Below the pieces are notes generated by a model that did no database searches, was not told the DNA's origin, and saw only the letters and a program-made list of their open reading frames with translations. Position numbers and translations under genes: made by a program. From contig JAJFIQ010000006.1 in assembly GCA_021774785.1 (NCBI GenBank), positions 186,001 through 250,000 on the forward strand: 64,000 nucleotides of DNA, read 5' to 3'. Positions 54,743-64,000 of the stretch are shown one piece after another (the first letter of the stretch is position 1; every line of letters begins with the position of its first letter). Source of the DNA: Emcibacter sp. (lineage in GTDB: Bacteria > Pseudomonadota > Alphaproteobacteria > Sphingomonadales > Emcibacteraceae).

Positions 54743-56662
54743 TTATCCAATTGAGGATGAGTTGGTATCATTATGCCTCAGGGCTTTCAGGGACACTTCC
54801 ATGATATCGCTGGCGCATAGCCTAGCCTCCTGATACATGACATCGGGATTATTCTGATCCTGGAAAATATCAGGCAGTTTCAATGTCCTTACCTTCAGAC
54901 CGCTTTCCAGCAGGCCTTCATTGCTAAGGTAATCCAGCACATGACTGCCAAAGCCGCCGATGGCGCCTTCCTCTATGGTCACCAGAACCTCATGGTTCAG
55001 GGCCAAATCACGGATCATATCCAGATCAAGCGGTTTGGCAAAACGAGCATCAGCCACCGTGGTGGTCAGACCATGCGCCTTTAAAGATTCCGCAGCCGCC
55101 AAGGCTTCCTGTAACCTGGTTCCAAGGGACAATATGGCAATATGGGCGCCTTCTTGCATGATGCGGCCCTTGCCAATTTCCAGAATTTTACCGTTATTCG
55201 GCAAATCCAGTCCAACCCCTTCACCACGCGGATAACGCACCGCAGAGGGTCGGTCATCAATATCGGCGGCCGTGGCCACCATATTAACCAGTTCCACCTC
55301 ATCCGCCGCCGCCATAACCACAAAGTTCGGCAGACTGGCAAGATAGGTAATATCAAAAGATCCCGCATGGGTCGGCCCATCTGCGCCCACTAAGCCAGCC
55401 CGGTCAATGGCAAAACGTACGGGCAAATTCTGTACCGCCACATCATGGACAACCTGATCATAGGCACGCTGTAGAAAAGTAGAATAGATGGTGACAAACG
55501 GCTTGTAGCCTTCTGTTGCCATACCGGCCGCAAAAGTTACCGCATGCTGTTCGGCTATCCCAACATCAAAACAGCGATCAGGAAAGGCCTCACCAAATTT
55601 ATCCAGTCCTGTGCCCGAGGGCATGGCTGCGGTAATGGCTACGATCTTGTCGTCTTTAGTGGCCTGTGCAATCAAAGCTTTAGCATAAATATTAGTATAA
55701 CTCGGTGCTTTCGGCGTGGATTTACTCATGGCCCCGGTAACCACATTAAACTTGGATACGCCGTGGTATTTATCCTTGGCTTCTTCTGCGTGGCGATAGC
55801 CTTTACCCTTTTGGGTTACCACATGGATCAGCATCGGCCCCTGACCCGCATCACGAACATTTTCCAACACCGGTAGCAGATGTGCCATATTATGACCATC
55901 AACCGGACCCACATAATAAAAGCCCATTTCCTCAAACAAGGTGCCACCCGTCGCCATACCACGGGCATATTCATCCGCGCGTTTAGCTCTTTCGCTAATC
56001 GTCCGCGGGAAATGTTTGACAATATTCTTGGCAAAGTCTCGAAGGTTAAGGAACGACCGGGATGACAATAAACGGGCAAGATACGCGCTCATGGCACCCA
56101 CAGGGGGGGCGATAGACATATCATTATCATTAAGAATTACAATCAGGCGGGACTTCAATGCCCCCGCGTTATTCATGGCCTCATACGCCATACCCGCGCT
56201 CATGGACCCATCCCCGATAACGGCGATAATATTCTCATCACTGCCGCGAAGGTCACGGCTTACCGCCATGCCTAGTCCTGCGGAAATAGAGGTTGAACTA
56301 TGGCCCGCGCCAAAGGGGTCATATTCACTTTCCTTACGCTTGGTAAAACCCGCAAGACCGCCACCTTGACGTATGGTGCGCATACGGTCGCGTCTGCCGG
56401 TCAGTATTTTATGGGGATAACATTGATGGCCAACATCCCAGATCAACTTGTCTATGGGCATATTAAAAACATGATGGAGGGCTACAGTTAGTTCCACAAC
56501 GCCTAATCCCGCACCCAGATGTCCGCCGGTCTGGGAGACCGTATCAATCATATCAACCCGAACCTCATCGGCCAGTTGTTGAAGCTGGTCTGGTTTCAGA
56601 TTTGTTACATCATCAGATGATTTAATCTGATCAAGTAATGTTGTTATCGGTTTGCCACTCAA
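54743..56662 (-). CDS. dxs: 1-deoxy-D-xylulose-5-phosphate synthase
   Basis: A 639-residue Dxs, thiamine-diphosphate dependent, joining pyruvate and glyceraldehyde-3-phosphate at the head of the MEP isoprenoid pathway. Signatures: [60 protein letters not shown] (ThDP motif), [20 protein letters not shown] with the catalytic Glu, and [20 protein letters not shown]. It is in an operon with the polyprenyl synthase upstream (18-base gap). Confidence 0.97.
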   Translation of the reverse strand: MSGKPITTLLDQIKSSDDVTNLKPDQLQQLADEVRVDMIDTVSQTGGHLGAGLGVVELTVALHHVFNMPIDKLIWDVGHQCYPHKILTGRRDRMRTIRQGGGLAGFTKRKESEYDPFGAGHSSTSISAGLGMAVSRDLRGSDENIIAVIGDGSMSAGMAYEAMNNAGALKSRLIVILNDNDMSIAPPVGAMSAYLARLLSSRSFLNLRDFAKNIVKHFPRTISERAKRADEYARGMATGGTLFEEMGFYYVGPVDGHNMAHLLPVLENVRDAGQGPMLIHVVTQKGKGYRHAEEAKDKYHGVSKFNVVTGAMSKSTPKAPSYTNIYAKALIAQATKDDKIVAITAAMPSGTGLDKFGEAFPDRCFDVGIAEQHAVTFAAGMATEGYKPFVTIYSTFLQRAYDQVVHDVAVQNLPVRFAIDRAGLVGADGPTHAGSFDITYLASLPNFVVMAAADEVELVNMVATAADIDDRPSAVRYPRGEGVGLDLPNNGKILEIGKGRIMQEGAHIAILSLGTRLQEALAAAESLKAHGLTTTVADARFAKPLDLDMIRDLALNHEVLVTIEEGAIGGFGSHVLDYLSNEGLLESGLKVRTLKLPDIFQDQNNPDVMYQEARLCASDIMEVSLKALRHNDTNSSSIG

Positions 56663-56680
56663 TCGACCATACCCTAAAAT

Positions 56681-57583
56681 TTAACTTGCCCGATTAATAA
56701 TGAATTTCGCAAGGTTACGCAAGTTTTCTGCCTTGCTACCAAATATCTCAAGATGCTTTACGGACTGATCGATCAACATATCAGCCTTTGTGCGGGCCTG
56801 ATCTATACCCACCAGTGAAACAAATGTCGCTTTACCGGCAGCGGCATCTTTCCCAGCAGTTTTGCCAATTTCTTCTGAGCTGCCCTCTTCATCCAGCAAA
56901 TCATCGGCGATCTGAAAAGCCAGTCCCACATCATGAGCATAGCCTCTGATGGCATGACGTCGTCTGGATTCAGCCTTGCCAAGTATAGCGCCTGCCTCAC
57001 CGGAAAATACAATCAAGGCGCCGGTTTTCATTCTTTGCAGACGGGTAATCCGGATTTTGTCCAATTCCTGATTTTCGGCAAGAAGATCAAACATCTGTCC
57101 ACCGACCATTCCATTGACACCCAGTGCCTTAGCCATAAGGCTGATCAATTCACAACGCACCCGTGCGTCCGCATGGGTCTGTTCATCGGACAATATTTCA
57201 AAAGCCAGCGTTAACAAGGCATCCCCGGCAAGAACCGCCGTTGCTTCATCAAATTTTTTGTGAACCGAAGGCTGTCCCCGGCGCATGTCATCATCATCCA
57301 TGCAGGGCAGATCATCATGAATCAGAGAATAGGTATGAACACATTCCACTGCCGCCGCAACCCGCACGGCAGCACTTTCACCCACGCCAAAAATTTTAGC
57401 ACTTTCCATCACCAGAAAAGGCCTGATCCGTTTGCCCCCCGCCATCAGCGCATATTCCATAGCATTAATGACCTGCTGCTCCAGGTCAACGGCCTTGGGC
57501 AGGAGTTTGAGCAATTTCTCTTCAACCTGTTCAACAGCTTGCCCTAATGCAGTCTGTGCCAGATCATTATCAGTATTTATCAT
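56681..57583 (-). CDS. ispA: Polyprenyl (farnesyl/geranyl) diphosphate synthase
   Basis: A 300-residue short-chain prenyl transferase, from ATG 57583, just after the xseB stop (the frame opens at 57661 but the extension is not conserved). First aspartate-rich motif IHDDLPCMDDDDMRRG and second QIADDLLDEEG are present; GGKRIRPFLV and GDALLTLAFEIL are also typical. It makes FPP/GPP from the products of the MEP pathway, whose first enzyme, Dxs, follows. Chain length cannot be proven. Confidence 0.93.
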   Translation of the reverse strand: MINTDNDLAQTALGQAVEQVEEKLLKLLPKAVDLEQQVINAMEYALMAGGKRIRPFLVMESAKIFGVGESAAVRVAAAVECVHTYSLIHDDLPCMDDDDMRRGQPSVHKKFDEATAVLAGDALLTLAFEILSDEQTHADARVRCELISLMAKALGVNGMVGGQMFDLLAENQELDKIRITRLQRMKTGALIVFSGEAGAILGKAESRRRHAIRGYAHDVGLAFQIADDLLDEEGSSEEIGKTAGKDAAAGKATFVSLVGIDQARTKADMLIDQSVKHLEIFGSKAENLRNLAKFIINRAS

Positions 57584-57590
57584 AAACGCT

Positions 57591-57848
57591 TTATCCCGCA
57601 TCCAGATCAGTTGTGGCAAGGGTACCATCCTGAGCTTTGGTAATTTTTTCAATCCGCGCACTGGCGTCTTTTAATTTATTGTCGCAATGCGCCCGAAGCT
57701 GGGTACCACGGGTGTAAATATCAATGGACTCTTCCAATGAGACTTGCCCGCTTTCCAGATTTTTGACGATTTCCTCCAACGCACTGAGCGCATCTTCAAA
57801 ATTCATACCGGCAATGTCTTCCGGAATGATGTTAGTTTCGTCTGACAC
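57591..57848 (-). CDS. xseB: Exodeoxyribonuclease VII small subunit
   Basis: An 85-residue XseB with the family core MNFEDALSALEEIVKNLESG, QVSLEESIDIYTRGTQLRAH. It binds XseA to make the DNA exonuclease VII; xseA is not in the window. It is the first part of the xseB - ispA - dxs - tlyA cluster. Confidence 0.95.
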   Translation of the reverse strand: MSDETNIIPEDIAGMNFEDALSALEEIVKNLESGQVSLEESIDIYTRGTQLRAHCDNKLKDASARIEKITKAQDGTLATTDLDAG

Positions 57849-57900
57849 TATATGCTCCTAAAATATGAATCGATAATAACCCTTTATAACGCAAAGCCGC

Positions 57901-58839
57901 TTAACTCATCAATGCCGAAACATGGCTAGCGACACTTTCCCCTAAAACATTAAGGTTATAGCCGCCCTCAAGGCAAGATACCAGCCTGCCTTTGCAATGT
58001 TCTTCAGCAATTTTCATGATCTCAGCCGTCACCCAGAAAAAATCATCTTCCATCAGTTTTAAATCCGCCAGCGGATCCATGGCATGAGCATCAAATCCAG
58101 CAGAAATCAGAATAAAATCCGGATCAAACCTCTCCAGAGCAGGAAAGATGCGCTCCTCATATGACTTGCGAAACGGCCTACTGCCACTGCCTGCAGCCAA
58201 AGGTACATTGACGATCACGCCTTCCCCATGGTCATGCAAATGGCCTGTACCGGGAAAGAGCGGGGACTGATGGGTTGAGCCATAAAACAGGCCCTTGTTT
58301 CCCGCCACCACCGTTTGGGTACCATTGCCGTGATGGACATCAAAATCAATTATCGCCACCCGATGTTGGAAATATTTTTGCCGGGCATAAAGGGCCCCGA
58401 TAGCCACATTATTGAACAGACAAAAACCCATAGCCTGATCCGGTTCTGCGTGATGTCCCGGCGGCCTTGTGGCACAAAATGCATTGACCAGCTTCCCCGC
58501 CATCACATGATCAATGGCCTCACAGACGGCCCCTGCTGCTCTCAAGGCCGCATCAACCGACCCCGGTGAAAGATAGGTATCAGCATCCAGACTGTAATGA
58601 CCACCCTCTGGCACATTTTCCATCACGGACTGAATATACGCCTTACTGTGAACCGGTGCGAGCTTGTCCAGCGATGCGGCCTCTGCCTGATGCTTGTGTA
58701 ATTTTTTGAAATCAGGTTGTTCCAGACGGTCCAGAATTACCGAAAGCCGTGCTCGCGCCTCCGGATGACCATCCGGTGTGATATGATCGTTACAGTCTGG
58801 ATGATAAAATAAGCCAGTGGCCAAAAATGTCTCCCTCAA
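57901..58839 (-). CDS. Histone-deacetylase-family deacetylase
   Basis: A 312-residue arginase-fold deacetylase: ATRPPGHHAEPDQAMGFCLF with the active-site His pair, AIIDFDVHHGNGTQ with zinc-binding Asp and His, and GFDAHAMDPLADL with the second zinc Asp, then SCLEGGYNLNVL. Bacterial members deacetylate acetoin-related, polyamine or unknown substrates. It lies 52 bases upstream of xseB and is probably part of the cluster. Confidence 0.93.
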   Translation of the reverse strand: MRETFLATGLFYHPDCNDHITPDGHPEARARLSVILDRLEQPDFKKLHKHQAEAASLDKLAPVHSKAYIQSVMENVPEGGHYSLDADTYLSPGSVDAALRAAGAVCEAIDHVMAGKLVNAFCATRPPGHHAEPDQAMGFCLFNNVAIGALYARQKYFQHRVAIIDFDVHHGNGTQTVVAGNKGLFYGSTHQSPLFPGTGHLHDHGEGVIVNVPLAAGSGSRPFRKSYEERIFPALERFDPDFILISAGFDAHAMDPLADLKLMEDDFFWVTAEIMKIAEEHCKGRLVSCLEGGYNLNVLGESVASHVSALMS

Positions 58840-58888
58840 TATCTCCAGAGTATTTTACCATAAATTTTGTCAAAGATGAGCTATTATT

Positions 58889-60586
58889 TTACACTTGCTT
58901 CTGGCGCATTTCATATTTGGCTTTTTCTTCTGCCACCAATTCCTTTTTCGACAATTTTCCGATCATGGTTTTTGGCAGTTCGTCCCTGAATTCAATCTCT
59001 TTGGGCCGCTCATGCTTTCCCAGTTTGCTCCGGATAAAAGTCATTAACGCCTCTTCACCAAGATCCTCATCGGGGTCTTTCAGGGTGACGAATGCTTTAG
59101 GCCTTTCGCCCAGATAATCATCCGGTATGCCAATAACCGTTGCTTCGTGTACGGAAGGATGCTCATAAATTGCTTCCTCAACCACACGCGGATAAACATT
59201 AAAGCCCCCGACCAGTATCAAATCCTTGTCCCGGTCAATAATATAGGTAAAACCTTCTTCATCCATATAACCCACATCACCAGTCCTTAACACACCGTCA
59301 ATGATGACTTCATTGGTGGCATCCGGTCGGTTCCAGTATCCTTTCATCACTTGAGGCCCTCGGACACAGATTTCCCCATTTTCACCCAAAGGCATTATCT
59401 TTGTGGGGTCTTCACGGTCAGCTATGATGATTTCCGTCGCGGGCATGGGTAGCCCTATGGACCCTTTACGGCTTTCCCGGTCATAAGGATTGGACGCGCA
59501 AACCGGTGATGTCTCAGTCAGGCCATAGCCTTCTGAAATAGAAATATTTATTTTATTTTTAAAAGCCACCCCCAGTTCCACAGGTAGCGGGGCGCCGCCA
59601 GACATACACATCTTCACATTGTCCATGCCAATATTAGGGGCAGATTTATGATTCAGCAAAGCGGTATACATGGTTGGCACACCCGCAAATAGGGTCGGTT
59701 TTTCCCTTTTCATCATTTTGATGGCAGCATTAAGCTCAAACTTTGGCTGAATAACCACTTTGGCACCCACATAGATACTTAAATCCATAACCACCGTCAT
59801 GGCAAAAACATGAAAAAACGGCAGCGAACCAATAATAACCTCTTTACCCGGCTCAAGATCGATGGCCCATGCATCAAGCTGAAGCACATTGATATAAATA
59901 TTAGCATGGGTCAGCATAGCCCCTTTGGGAATACCCGTGGTGCCGCCGGTAAATTGAATGACCGCCACATCAACATTCACATCTATATGAACAGGATTAG
60001 GTTGGCCATTATTATCCAGAAGTTTGCTATAATCCACATAGTATCTGTCTTCTACTACCGCAGCAATTTTACTGCTTTTATATAATAGATTAAACAGGAG
60101 GTTTTTGGGGAATGGAAGGGTATGGCTATATTTTTCAACCACCAGATGCTTCAGACGGCTTTTTTTGGCAACCTCATGAATTGTATTGTAAAGTTCGTTT
60201 AAATCCATCGTAATCATCACGTCGGTTTCAGAATCTTCCACCTGTGCGATAAGTTCATTTTCAGAATAAAGCGGGCTATAATTCACGACAGTCGCACCGG
60301 CCTTTAAAATGCCGAAATAGGAAATCGCAAATTGGGGACAGTTGGGCAGAAAAATGCCCACATGGCTACCCTTACCAACACCAAGTTCCTGTAAACCCTG
60401 TGCCATGCGATTAACCAGATCCAGAAAATCGCTATAATTTAGCTCTTTACCCATAAAATCATAAGCTATGGAATCCGGAAAATTTCGCGCTGAATCCTCA
60501 ACCAAAGCATAAAGCGGTTTGGGAATGAACTTCTGGTCCCATTCCACATGTTTCGGATAGTTGGTTAGCCAAGGATGTTCTATCAT
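58889..60586 (-). CDS. fadD: Long-chain fatty-acid-CoA ligase
   Basis: A 565-residue AMP-forming ligase: AVIQFTGGTTGIPKGAMLTH (AMP-binding), GSLPFFHVFAMTVVM, SEGYGLTETSP, LRTGDVGYMDEEGFTYIIDR, and VGGFNVYPRVVEEAIYEHPS with the C-terminal Lys in GKLSKKEL. It activates fatty acids to acyl-CoA for beta-oxidation. The acyl-CoA dehydrogenase gene ends three bases before its ATG, so they are cotranscribed. Confidence 0.93.
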   Translation of the reverse strand: MIEHPWLTNYPKHVEWDQKFIPKPLYALVEDSARNFPDSIAYDFMGKELNYSDFLDLVNRMAQGLQELGVGKGSHVGIFLPNCPQFAISYFGILKAGATVVNYSPLYSENELIAQVEDSETDVMITMDLNELYNTIHEVAKKSRLKHLVVEKYSHTLPFPKNLLFNLLYKSSKIAAVVEDRYYVDYSKLLDNNGQPNPVHIDVNVDVAVIQFTGGTTGIPKGAMLTHANIYINVLQLDAWAIDLEPGKEVIIGSLPFFHVFAMTVVMDLSIYVGAKVVIQPKFELNAAIKMMKREKPTLFAGVPTMYTALLNHKSAPNIGMDNVKMCMSGGAPLPVELGVAFKNKINISISEGYGLTETSPVCASNPYDRESRKGSIGLPMPATEIIIADREDPTKIMPLGENGEICVRGPQVMKGYWNRPDATNEVIIDGVLRTGDVGYMDEEGFTYIIDRDKDLILVGGFNVYPRVVEEAIYEHPSVHEATVIGIPDDYLGERPKAFVTLKDPDEDLGEEALMTFIRSKLGKHERPKEIEFRDELPKTMIGKLSKKELVAEEKAKYEMRQKQV

Positions 60587-60589
60587 TCG

Positions 60590-62383
60590 TTACCCCATAT
60601 TCTCAGTTGGTATGGCAAAAAACAAATCATCCCCGGCCATAATCGTTTCTTTCAATCCTATTGTTTGTGGCACAATCTGCTCAGCATAAAAACGGGCAGT
60701 AATTATTTTTGCCTCTAAGAAATCCTTATCCTGATCGCCATTATCCAATCTACGCCGCGCAGCCAAAGCCCCTTTAGACAATAGATAACAGCCCACAGTC
60801 ACACTGAAAAGCCGCAAAAATGGCGACGAGCCAGCAAGGGCTGAACGCATATTATCCACATGCTGCGCCAATATCCATTCTGCACAACCCCTTGTCGTAA
60901 CGACAGAATCTAGCAGGTTTTTGGCAAGAGTTGAAAATTCATCTGTTCCGGGCAAATCATTGCCAAATGCGGAAATTTCATTCAAAAAGTCGCGCCAGTG
61001 TTTGCCGCCCATCATGGATAATTTACGACCGACAAGATCCATTGCCTGCACACCGTTAGTACCCTCATATATGGGGTTAATGCGTGAATCCCTGAATATC
61101 TGAGCAATTCCGGTTTCCTCAATAAAACCCATGCCACCATGCACCTGAAGCGCAAGAGAAGAATTTTCAACGCCCAAATCGGAACCATAGGCCTTCGATA
61201 AGGGGGTAAGCAGGTCAGCCAACCCCTTATATCTTTCCCGCACCTGTGTTTCAGGATGATGGTCACCCAGATCAAGCGCCTTAGCATTCAACATGGTGAT
61301 GGCACGAGCGGCTTCGGTAGTGGATTTGATCGTCATTAGCATTCGGCGTACATTAGCATGTTCGATGATGGCACTAGGGCCAGGCTTGGTGGCACCAATA
61401 GCAATGCCCTGCAATCTTTCTTTGGCATATTCTACCGCCATCTGCCATGCTCGCTCCGCACAGGCAACACCCTGTATTCCTACATTAAGGCGTGCATTAT
61501 TCATCATGGTGAACATGGCCGCCATGCCTTTATTCTCTGCCCCAAGCATATAGCCGACACAATTGTCTTCTTCACCAAAAGCCATGACGCAGGTCGGGCT
61601 GCCGTGAATACCGAGCTTATGTTCCAAAGATACACATTTCGCATCATTACGCGCCCCAAGGGTGCCATCGTCATTAATCAGAAATTTTGGCACAATAAAC
61701 AGGGAAATTCCTCTGGAGCCTTCCGGGCTTCCCGGTGTTCTGGCAAGAACCAGATGAATGATATTTTCAGCCATATCATGATCACCCCAGGTAATGAAAA
61801 TCTTTTGACCACTGATGCGGTAGCTTCCATCTCCCACTGGTTCCGCCTTGGTCCGAAGCGCCCCAACATCCGTTCCTGCATGGGGTTCCGTTAAGTTCAT
61901 GGATCCGGTCCACTCACCGGAAATCATTTTTTCAAGATAGGTTTTTTTCTGTTCTTCCGAGCCATGAGCCACGATTGATTCAATGGCACCAGTGGTCAAC
62001 ATGGAGCACAGGCTGAAAGCCATATTGGAGGCATCAACAAATTCATATACCGCCGAGGCGAGCGTAATTGGCAAGCCCTGCCCACCGTAATCCACATCAC
62101 CCGATACACTGGTCCAGCCATTTTCAGCATAAGAGATGTAAGCTTCCTTAAAACCCGGTGAGGATTTTACGCCACCCTCTGTGAGACATGCACCCTGTCT
62201 GTCGCCAACCACATTCAGCGGCGATAATATTTCACCGCAAAATTTTCCGGCTTCTTCCAATACCGCATCAATAATGTCATCACTGGCATCCTGAAATTTC
62301 TCCAGCTCTGATATCTCTGCAATTTCAATCACATCCTTCAGAACAAATTTCATTTCACGGGTCGGGGCGATATATTCAGCCAC
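60590..62383 (-). CDS. Acyl-CoA dehydrogenase, long form
   Basis: A 597-residue flavoprotein of the acyl-CoA dehydrogenase superfamily with the longer C-terminal extension seen in FadE-like and AcdA-like members. Signatures: GGQGLPITLASAVYEFVDAS, MNLTEPHAGTDVGALRTKAE, YRISGQKIFITWGDHDMAEN, GSPTCVMAFGEEDNCVGYML, QVHGGMGFIEETGIAQIFRD with the catalytic region, and INPIYEGTNGVQAMDLVGRK. It catalyses the first step of fatty-acid beta-oxidation and forms an operon with fadD. Divergent from the Sua5-like gene. Confidence 0.94.
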   Translation of the reverse strand: MAEYIAPTREMKFVLKDVIEIAEISELEKFQDASDDIIDAVLEEAGKFCGEILSPLNVVGDRQGACLTEGGVKSSPGFKEAYISYAENGWTSVSGDVDYGGQGLPITLASAVYEFVDASNMAFSLCSMLTTGAIESIVAHGSEEQKKTYLEKMISGEWTGSMNLTEPHAGTDVGALRTKAEPVGDGSYRISGQKIFITWGDHDMAENIIHLVLARTPGSPEGSRGISLFIVPKFLINDDGTLGARNDAKCVSLEHKLGIHGSPTCVMAFGEEDNCVGYMLGAENKGMAAMFTMMNNARLNVGIQGVACAERAWQMAVEYAKERLQGIAIGATKPGPSAIIEHANVRRMLMTIKSTTEAARAITMLNAKALDLGDHHPETQVRERYKGLADLLTPLSKAYGSDLGVENSSLALQVHGGMGFIEETGIAQIFRDSRINPIYEGTNGVQAMDLVGRKLSMMGGKHWRDFLNEISAFGNDLPGTDEFSTLAKNLLDSVVTTRGCAEWILAQHVDNMRSALAGSSPFLRLFSVTVGCYLLSKGALAARRRLDNGDQDKDFLEAKIITARFYAEQIVPQTIGLKETIMAGDDLFFAIPTENMG

Positions 62384-62565
62384 GGAAAAGCTCCTGTATT
62401 ATTTCCATTATTTAAGTCGTAAACTCATGAATATTATATTATTAATATAATCGCACAGTAAAAAATAAAATAACATGAATTAAAACAGTCGTTTGAAATT
62501 AGAATTTACATGAATTACCGGATTAAAACAAGCGTATAATCACCCTAAAGGATCAAAAGCAAATA

Positions 62566-63543
62566 ATGCCGCCCAGTGACACAAATAAAAACATAATGCC
62601 GCCAACACTGGCCAATTTTCATCTGGCGGTAAAATTCCTGTTGCAGGGCAAGCTTGTCTCATTTCCCACTGAAACCGTATATGGTCTGGGAGCAGATGCA
62701 ACAAGTGACATTGCCGTCGCCCATATTTTTGAAGCTAAACAAAGGCCTGCTTTTAATCCGCTGATCATTCATCTTTCATCGATTACGGAAGCGGAAAAAT
62801 ATGTAGAATTTGACATGGTTTCCCGAAAACTGGCCGAAAAATTTTGGCCGGGTCCTTTCACACTTGTCTTGAAAAAGAAACCGGGCAGCATGCTGTCAGA
62901 TTTAGTTTCTGCGGGTCTGGACACGGTAGCTGTTCGCGTGCCGGAGCATCCCGTGGTTAGGGAATTATTACAGCATTTCAATTATCCCATTGCCGCCCCA
63001 AGCGCAAATATTTCCGGAAAACTCAGCCCCACCCGCCCGGAACATGTCGCCGCCAGTTTATCGCCCGAGGTTGCCATGATACTCGACGGACCACCGTGTC
63101 GGGAAGGCATTGAATCGACCATCGCCCAAGTGGTGGGGGGTGAGATCAGGCTGTTACGCCCGGGTAGCATTACCAAAGATGAAATAGAGGAGCTTACCGG
63201 TCTTCGGGTCACCTATTATGAAGACGGCCAAAATCCAACGGCACCCGGTCAGCTTAAAAGCCACTATGCGCCTAATGCCCGTATCAGACTTAACGCTGAA
63301 ACCATCTATCCGGGGGAAGCCCTGCTGGCTTTTGGTAGCCTTTATCCAAAAGATGCTCAAATTATTCGAAACATCAGCCCCAAAGGTAATTTACGGGAAG
63401 CGGCAGCAAATTTATTTTCCATGTTGCATGAATTGGACCAGACGGGATGCAAGACCATTGCCGTAAGCCCGATACCGGATAAAGGTTTAGGCGTCGCTAT
63501 AAATGACCGGCTGGCTAGAGCTGCCGCAATGAATGATGAGTGA
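62566..63543 (+). CDS. tsaC: L-threonylcarbamoyladenylate synthase (Sua5/YwlC type)
   Basis: A 325-residue Sua5-type enzyme that makes threonylcarbamoyl-AMP for tRNA t6A37. N-terminal YrdC domain: LVSFPTETVYGLGADATSDI, AKQRPAFNPLIIHLSS, FWPGPFTLVLKKKPGSM, VAVRVPEHPVVRELL, PIAAPSANISGKLSPT and AMILDGPPCREGIESTIAQV. The C-terminal Sua5 domain begins near GQLKSHYAPNARI, so it is the long Sua5 form rather than short TsaC. A TATAAT lies at 62535-62540. Confidence 0.93.
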   Translation: MPPSDTNKNIMPPTLANFHLAVKFLLQGKLVSFPTETVYGLGADATSDIAVAHIFEAKQRPAFNPLIIHLSSITEAEKYVEFDMVSRKLAEKFWPGPFTLVLKKKPGSMLSDLVSAGLDTVAVRVPEHPVVRELLQHFNYPIAAPSANISGKLSPTRPEHVAASLSPEVAMILDGPPCREGIESTIAQVVGGEIRLLRPGSITKDEIEELTGLRVTYYEDGQNPTAPGQLKSHYAPNARIRLNAETIYPGEALLAFGSLYPKDAQIIRNISPKGNLREAAANLFSMLHELDQTGCKTIAVSPIPDKGLGVAINDRLARAAAMNDE

Positions 63544-63549
63544 ATACAT

Positions 63550-64000
63550 ATGAGTATTGCATCCCGACATCTTGATGAGTTAAAAAAAATTTCCGGCATC
63601 AAAGGCTGGATTGATGATCAGAACAGCATGCAGCCTTTCCTCATTGAGCCCCGTGATAAATATCAGGGCAGGACATCTTTGGTTTTACTGCCGGATACCG
63701 TGGAAAAAATCGCTGAAATAGTCACCTATTGTGCCCAGAAAAAAATATCCATTATCCCTCAAGGAGGTAATACAGGCCTTGTTGGGGGGAGTATCCCGTC
63801 CACTTCCGGCCAAGAAATTCTGGTTAGCCTGAAACGACTTAATCGCATCAGGGAAAAAGACACCTACAATCAAACCCTGACAGTAGAGGCCGGATGCATC
63901 CTGTTAGATATTCAGGATCTGGCAAAGGATATGGGTTTCCTGTTTCCTTTAAGCCTCGCCGCAGAAGGGTCTTGCATGATTGGCGGCAATCTGTCCACCA
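63550..64000 (+). CDS. FAD-binding oxidoreductase (D-2-hydroxyacid dehydrogenase/GlcD-like), partial
   Basis: The frame is open from ATG 63550 to the window edge, about 150 residues. It reads MSIASRHLDELKKISGIKGW, then QPFLIEPRDKYQGRTSLVLL, the FAD-binding_4 signature SIIPQGGNTGLVGGSIPS, and TVEAGCILLDIQDLAKDMGF, then GSCMIGGNLST. This is the VAO-type flavin domain of D-lactate, glycolate or D-2-hydroxyglutarate dehydrogenases. The start follows the tsaC stop by six bases. The C-terminal substrate part is outside, so specificity is open. Confidence 0.9.
   Translation, partial: MSIASRHLDELKKISGIKGWIDDQNSMQPFLIEPRDKYQGRTSLVLLPDTVEKIAEIVTYCAQKKISIIPQGGNTGLVGGSIPSTSGQEILVSLKRLNRIREKDTYNQTLTVEAGCILLDIQDLAKDMGFLFPLSLAAEGSCMIGGNLST

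Overview
The window looks like the chromosome of a Gram-negative alphaproteobacterium, probably marine and of moderate GC. The main evidence is the order tlyA - dxs - polyprenyl synthase - xseB - histone-deacetylase-like gene, a large TonB-dependent receptor of the Caulobacter/Xanthomonas carbohydrate type, and the housekeeping genes fabI, aroC, nadA, nadC and pdxH. An order such as Emcibacterales or Kordiimonadales is possible, but that is only an impression. I saw no rRNA, tRNA, CRISPR array, insertion sequence or prophage.

Bases 1-11000 form an alpha-glucan (maltodextrin) locus: a SusA-like GH13 enzyme (cut by the window edge) and a GH97 alpha-glucosidase, two flavin-dependent halogenase-like proteins, a TonB-dependent receptor and a GH13 alpha-glucosidase. 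Five copies of one palindromic operator (core ATACGTAT) sit only in the two divergent promoter regions of this block, so it looks like a single regulon. No regulator gene is present inside the window. A secreted subtilisin-like protease follows at 11093-14086.

Bases 14572-18940 hold a LysR regulator divergent from an alkylsulfatase-like metallo-hydrolase and a GMC alcohol oxidoreductase, which would fit release and oxidation of an alcohol. A penicillin-acylase-family enzyme follows. Bases 21550-27097 carry a sensory block: a PhnD-like lipoprotein and two paralogous membrane histidine kinases, each with PAS, kinase and C-terminal hemerythrin domains. There is no transporter permease and no adjacent response regulator. 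Three perfect copies of an octamer lie at the start of the upstream kinase.

Bases 27141-32644 are metabolic and repair genes: methionine gamma-lyase, an MBL-fold hydrolase, a Y-family polymerase, nadA and nadC. Bases 32664-37669 hold a family of secreted TPR/TonB-C-terminal-domain proteins, with two intact copies and one decayed copy made by internal deletion, followed by two tandem PAP2-type membrane proteins. Bases 37823-46221 mix a DMT exporter, a single-domain response regulator, a Rieske protein divergent from a cysteine-rich SufR-like regulator, an ArsC/Spx-like protein, a secreted DUF1330-like protein, SRPBCC and LysR genes, a cation efflux protein and pdxH.

Bases 46344-64000 are mostly core functions: a glycine-zipper lipoprotein, a CbpA-like chaperone, YihY, FabI, AroC, an HxlR/gluconolactonase pair with a perfect 17-bp inverted repeat, two rRNA methyltransferases, isoprenoid genes, fatty-acid activation and oxidation genes, Sua5/TsaC and a partial FAD-linked oxidoreductase. 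Many convergent gene pairs touch or overlap, so the gene packing is tight.
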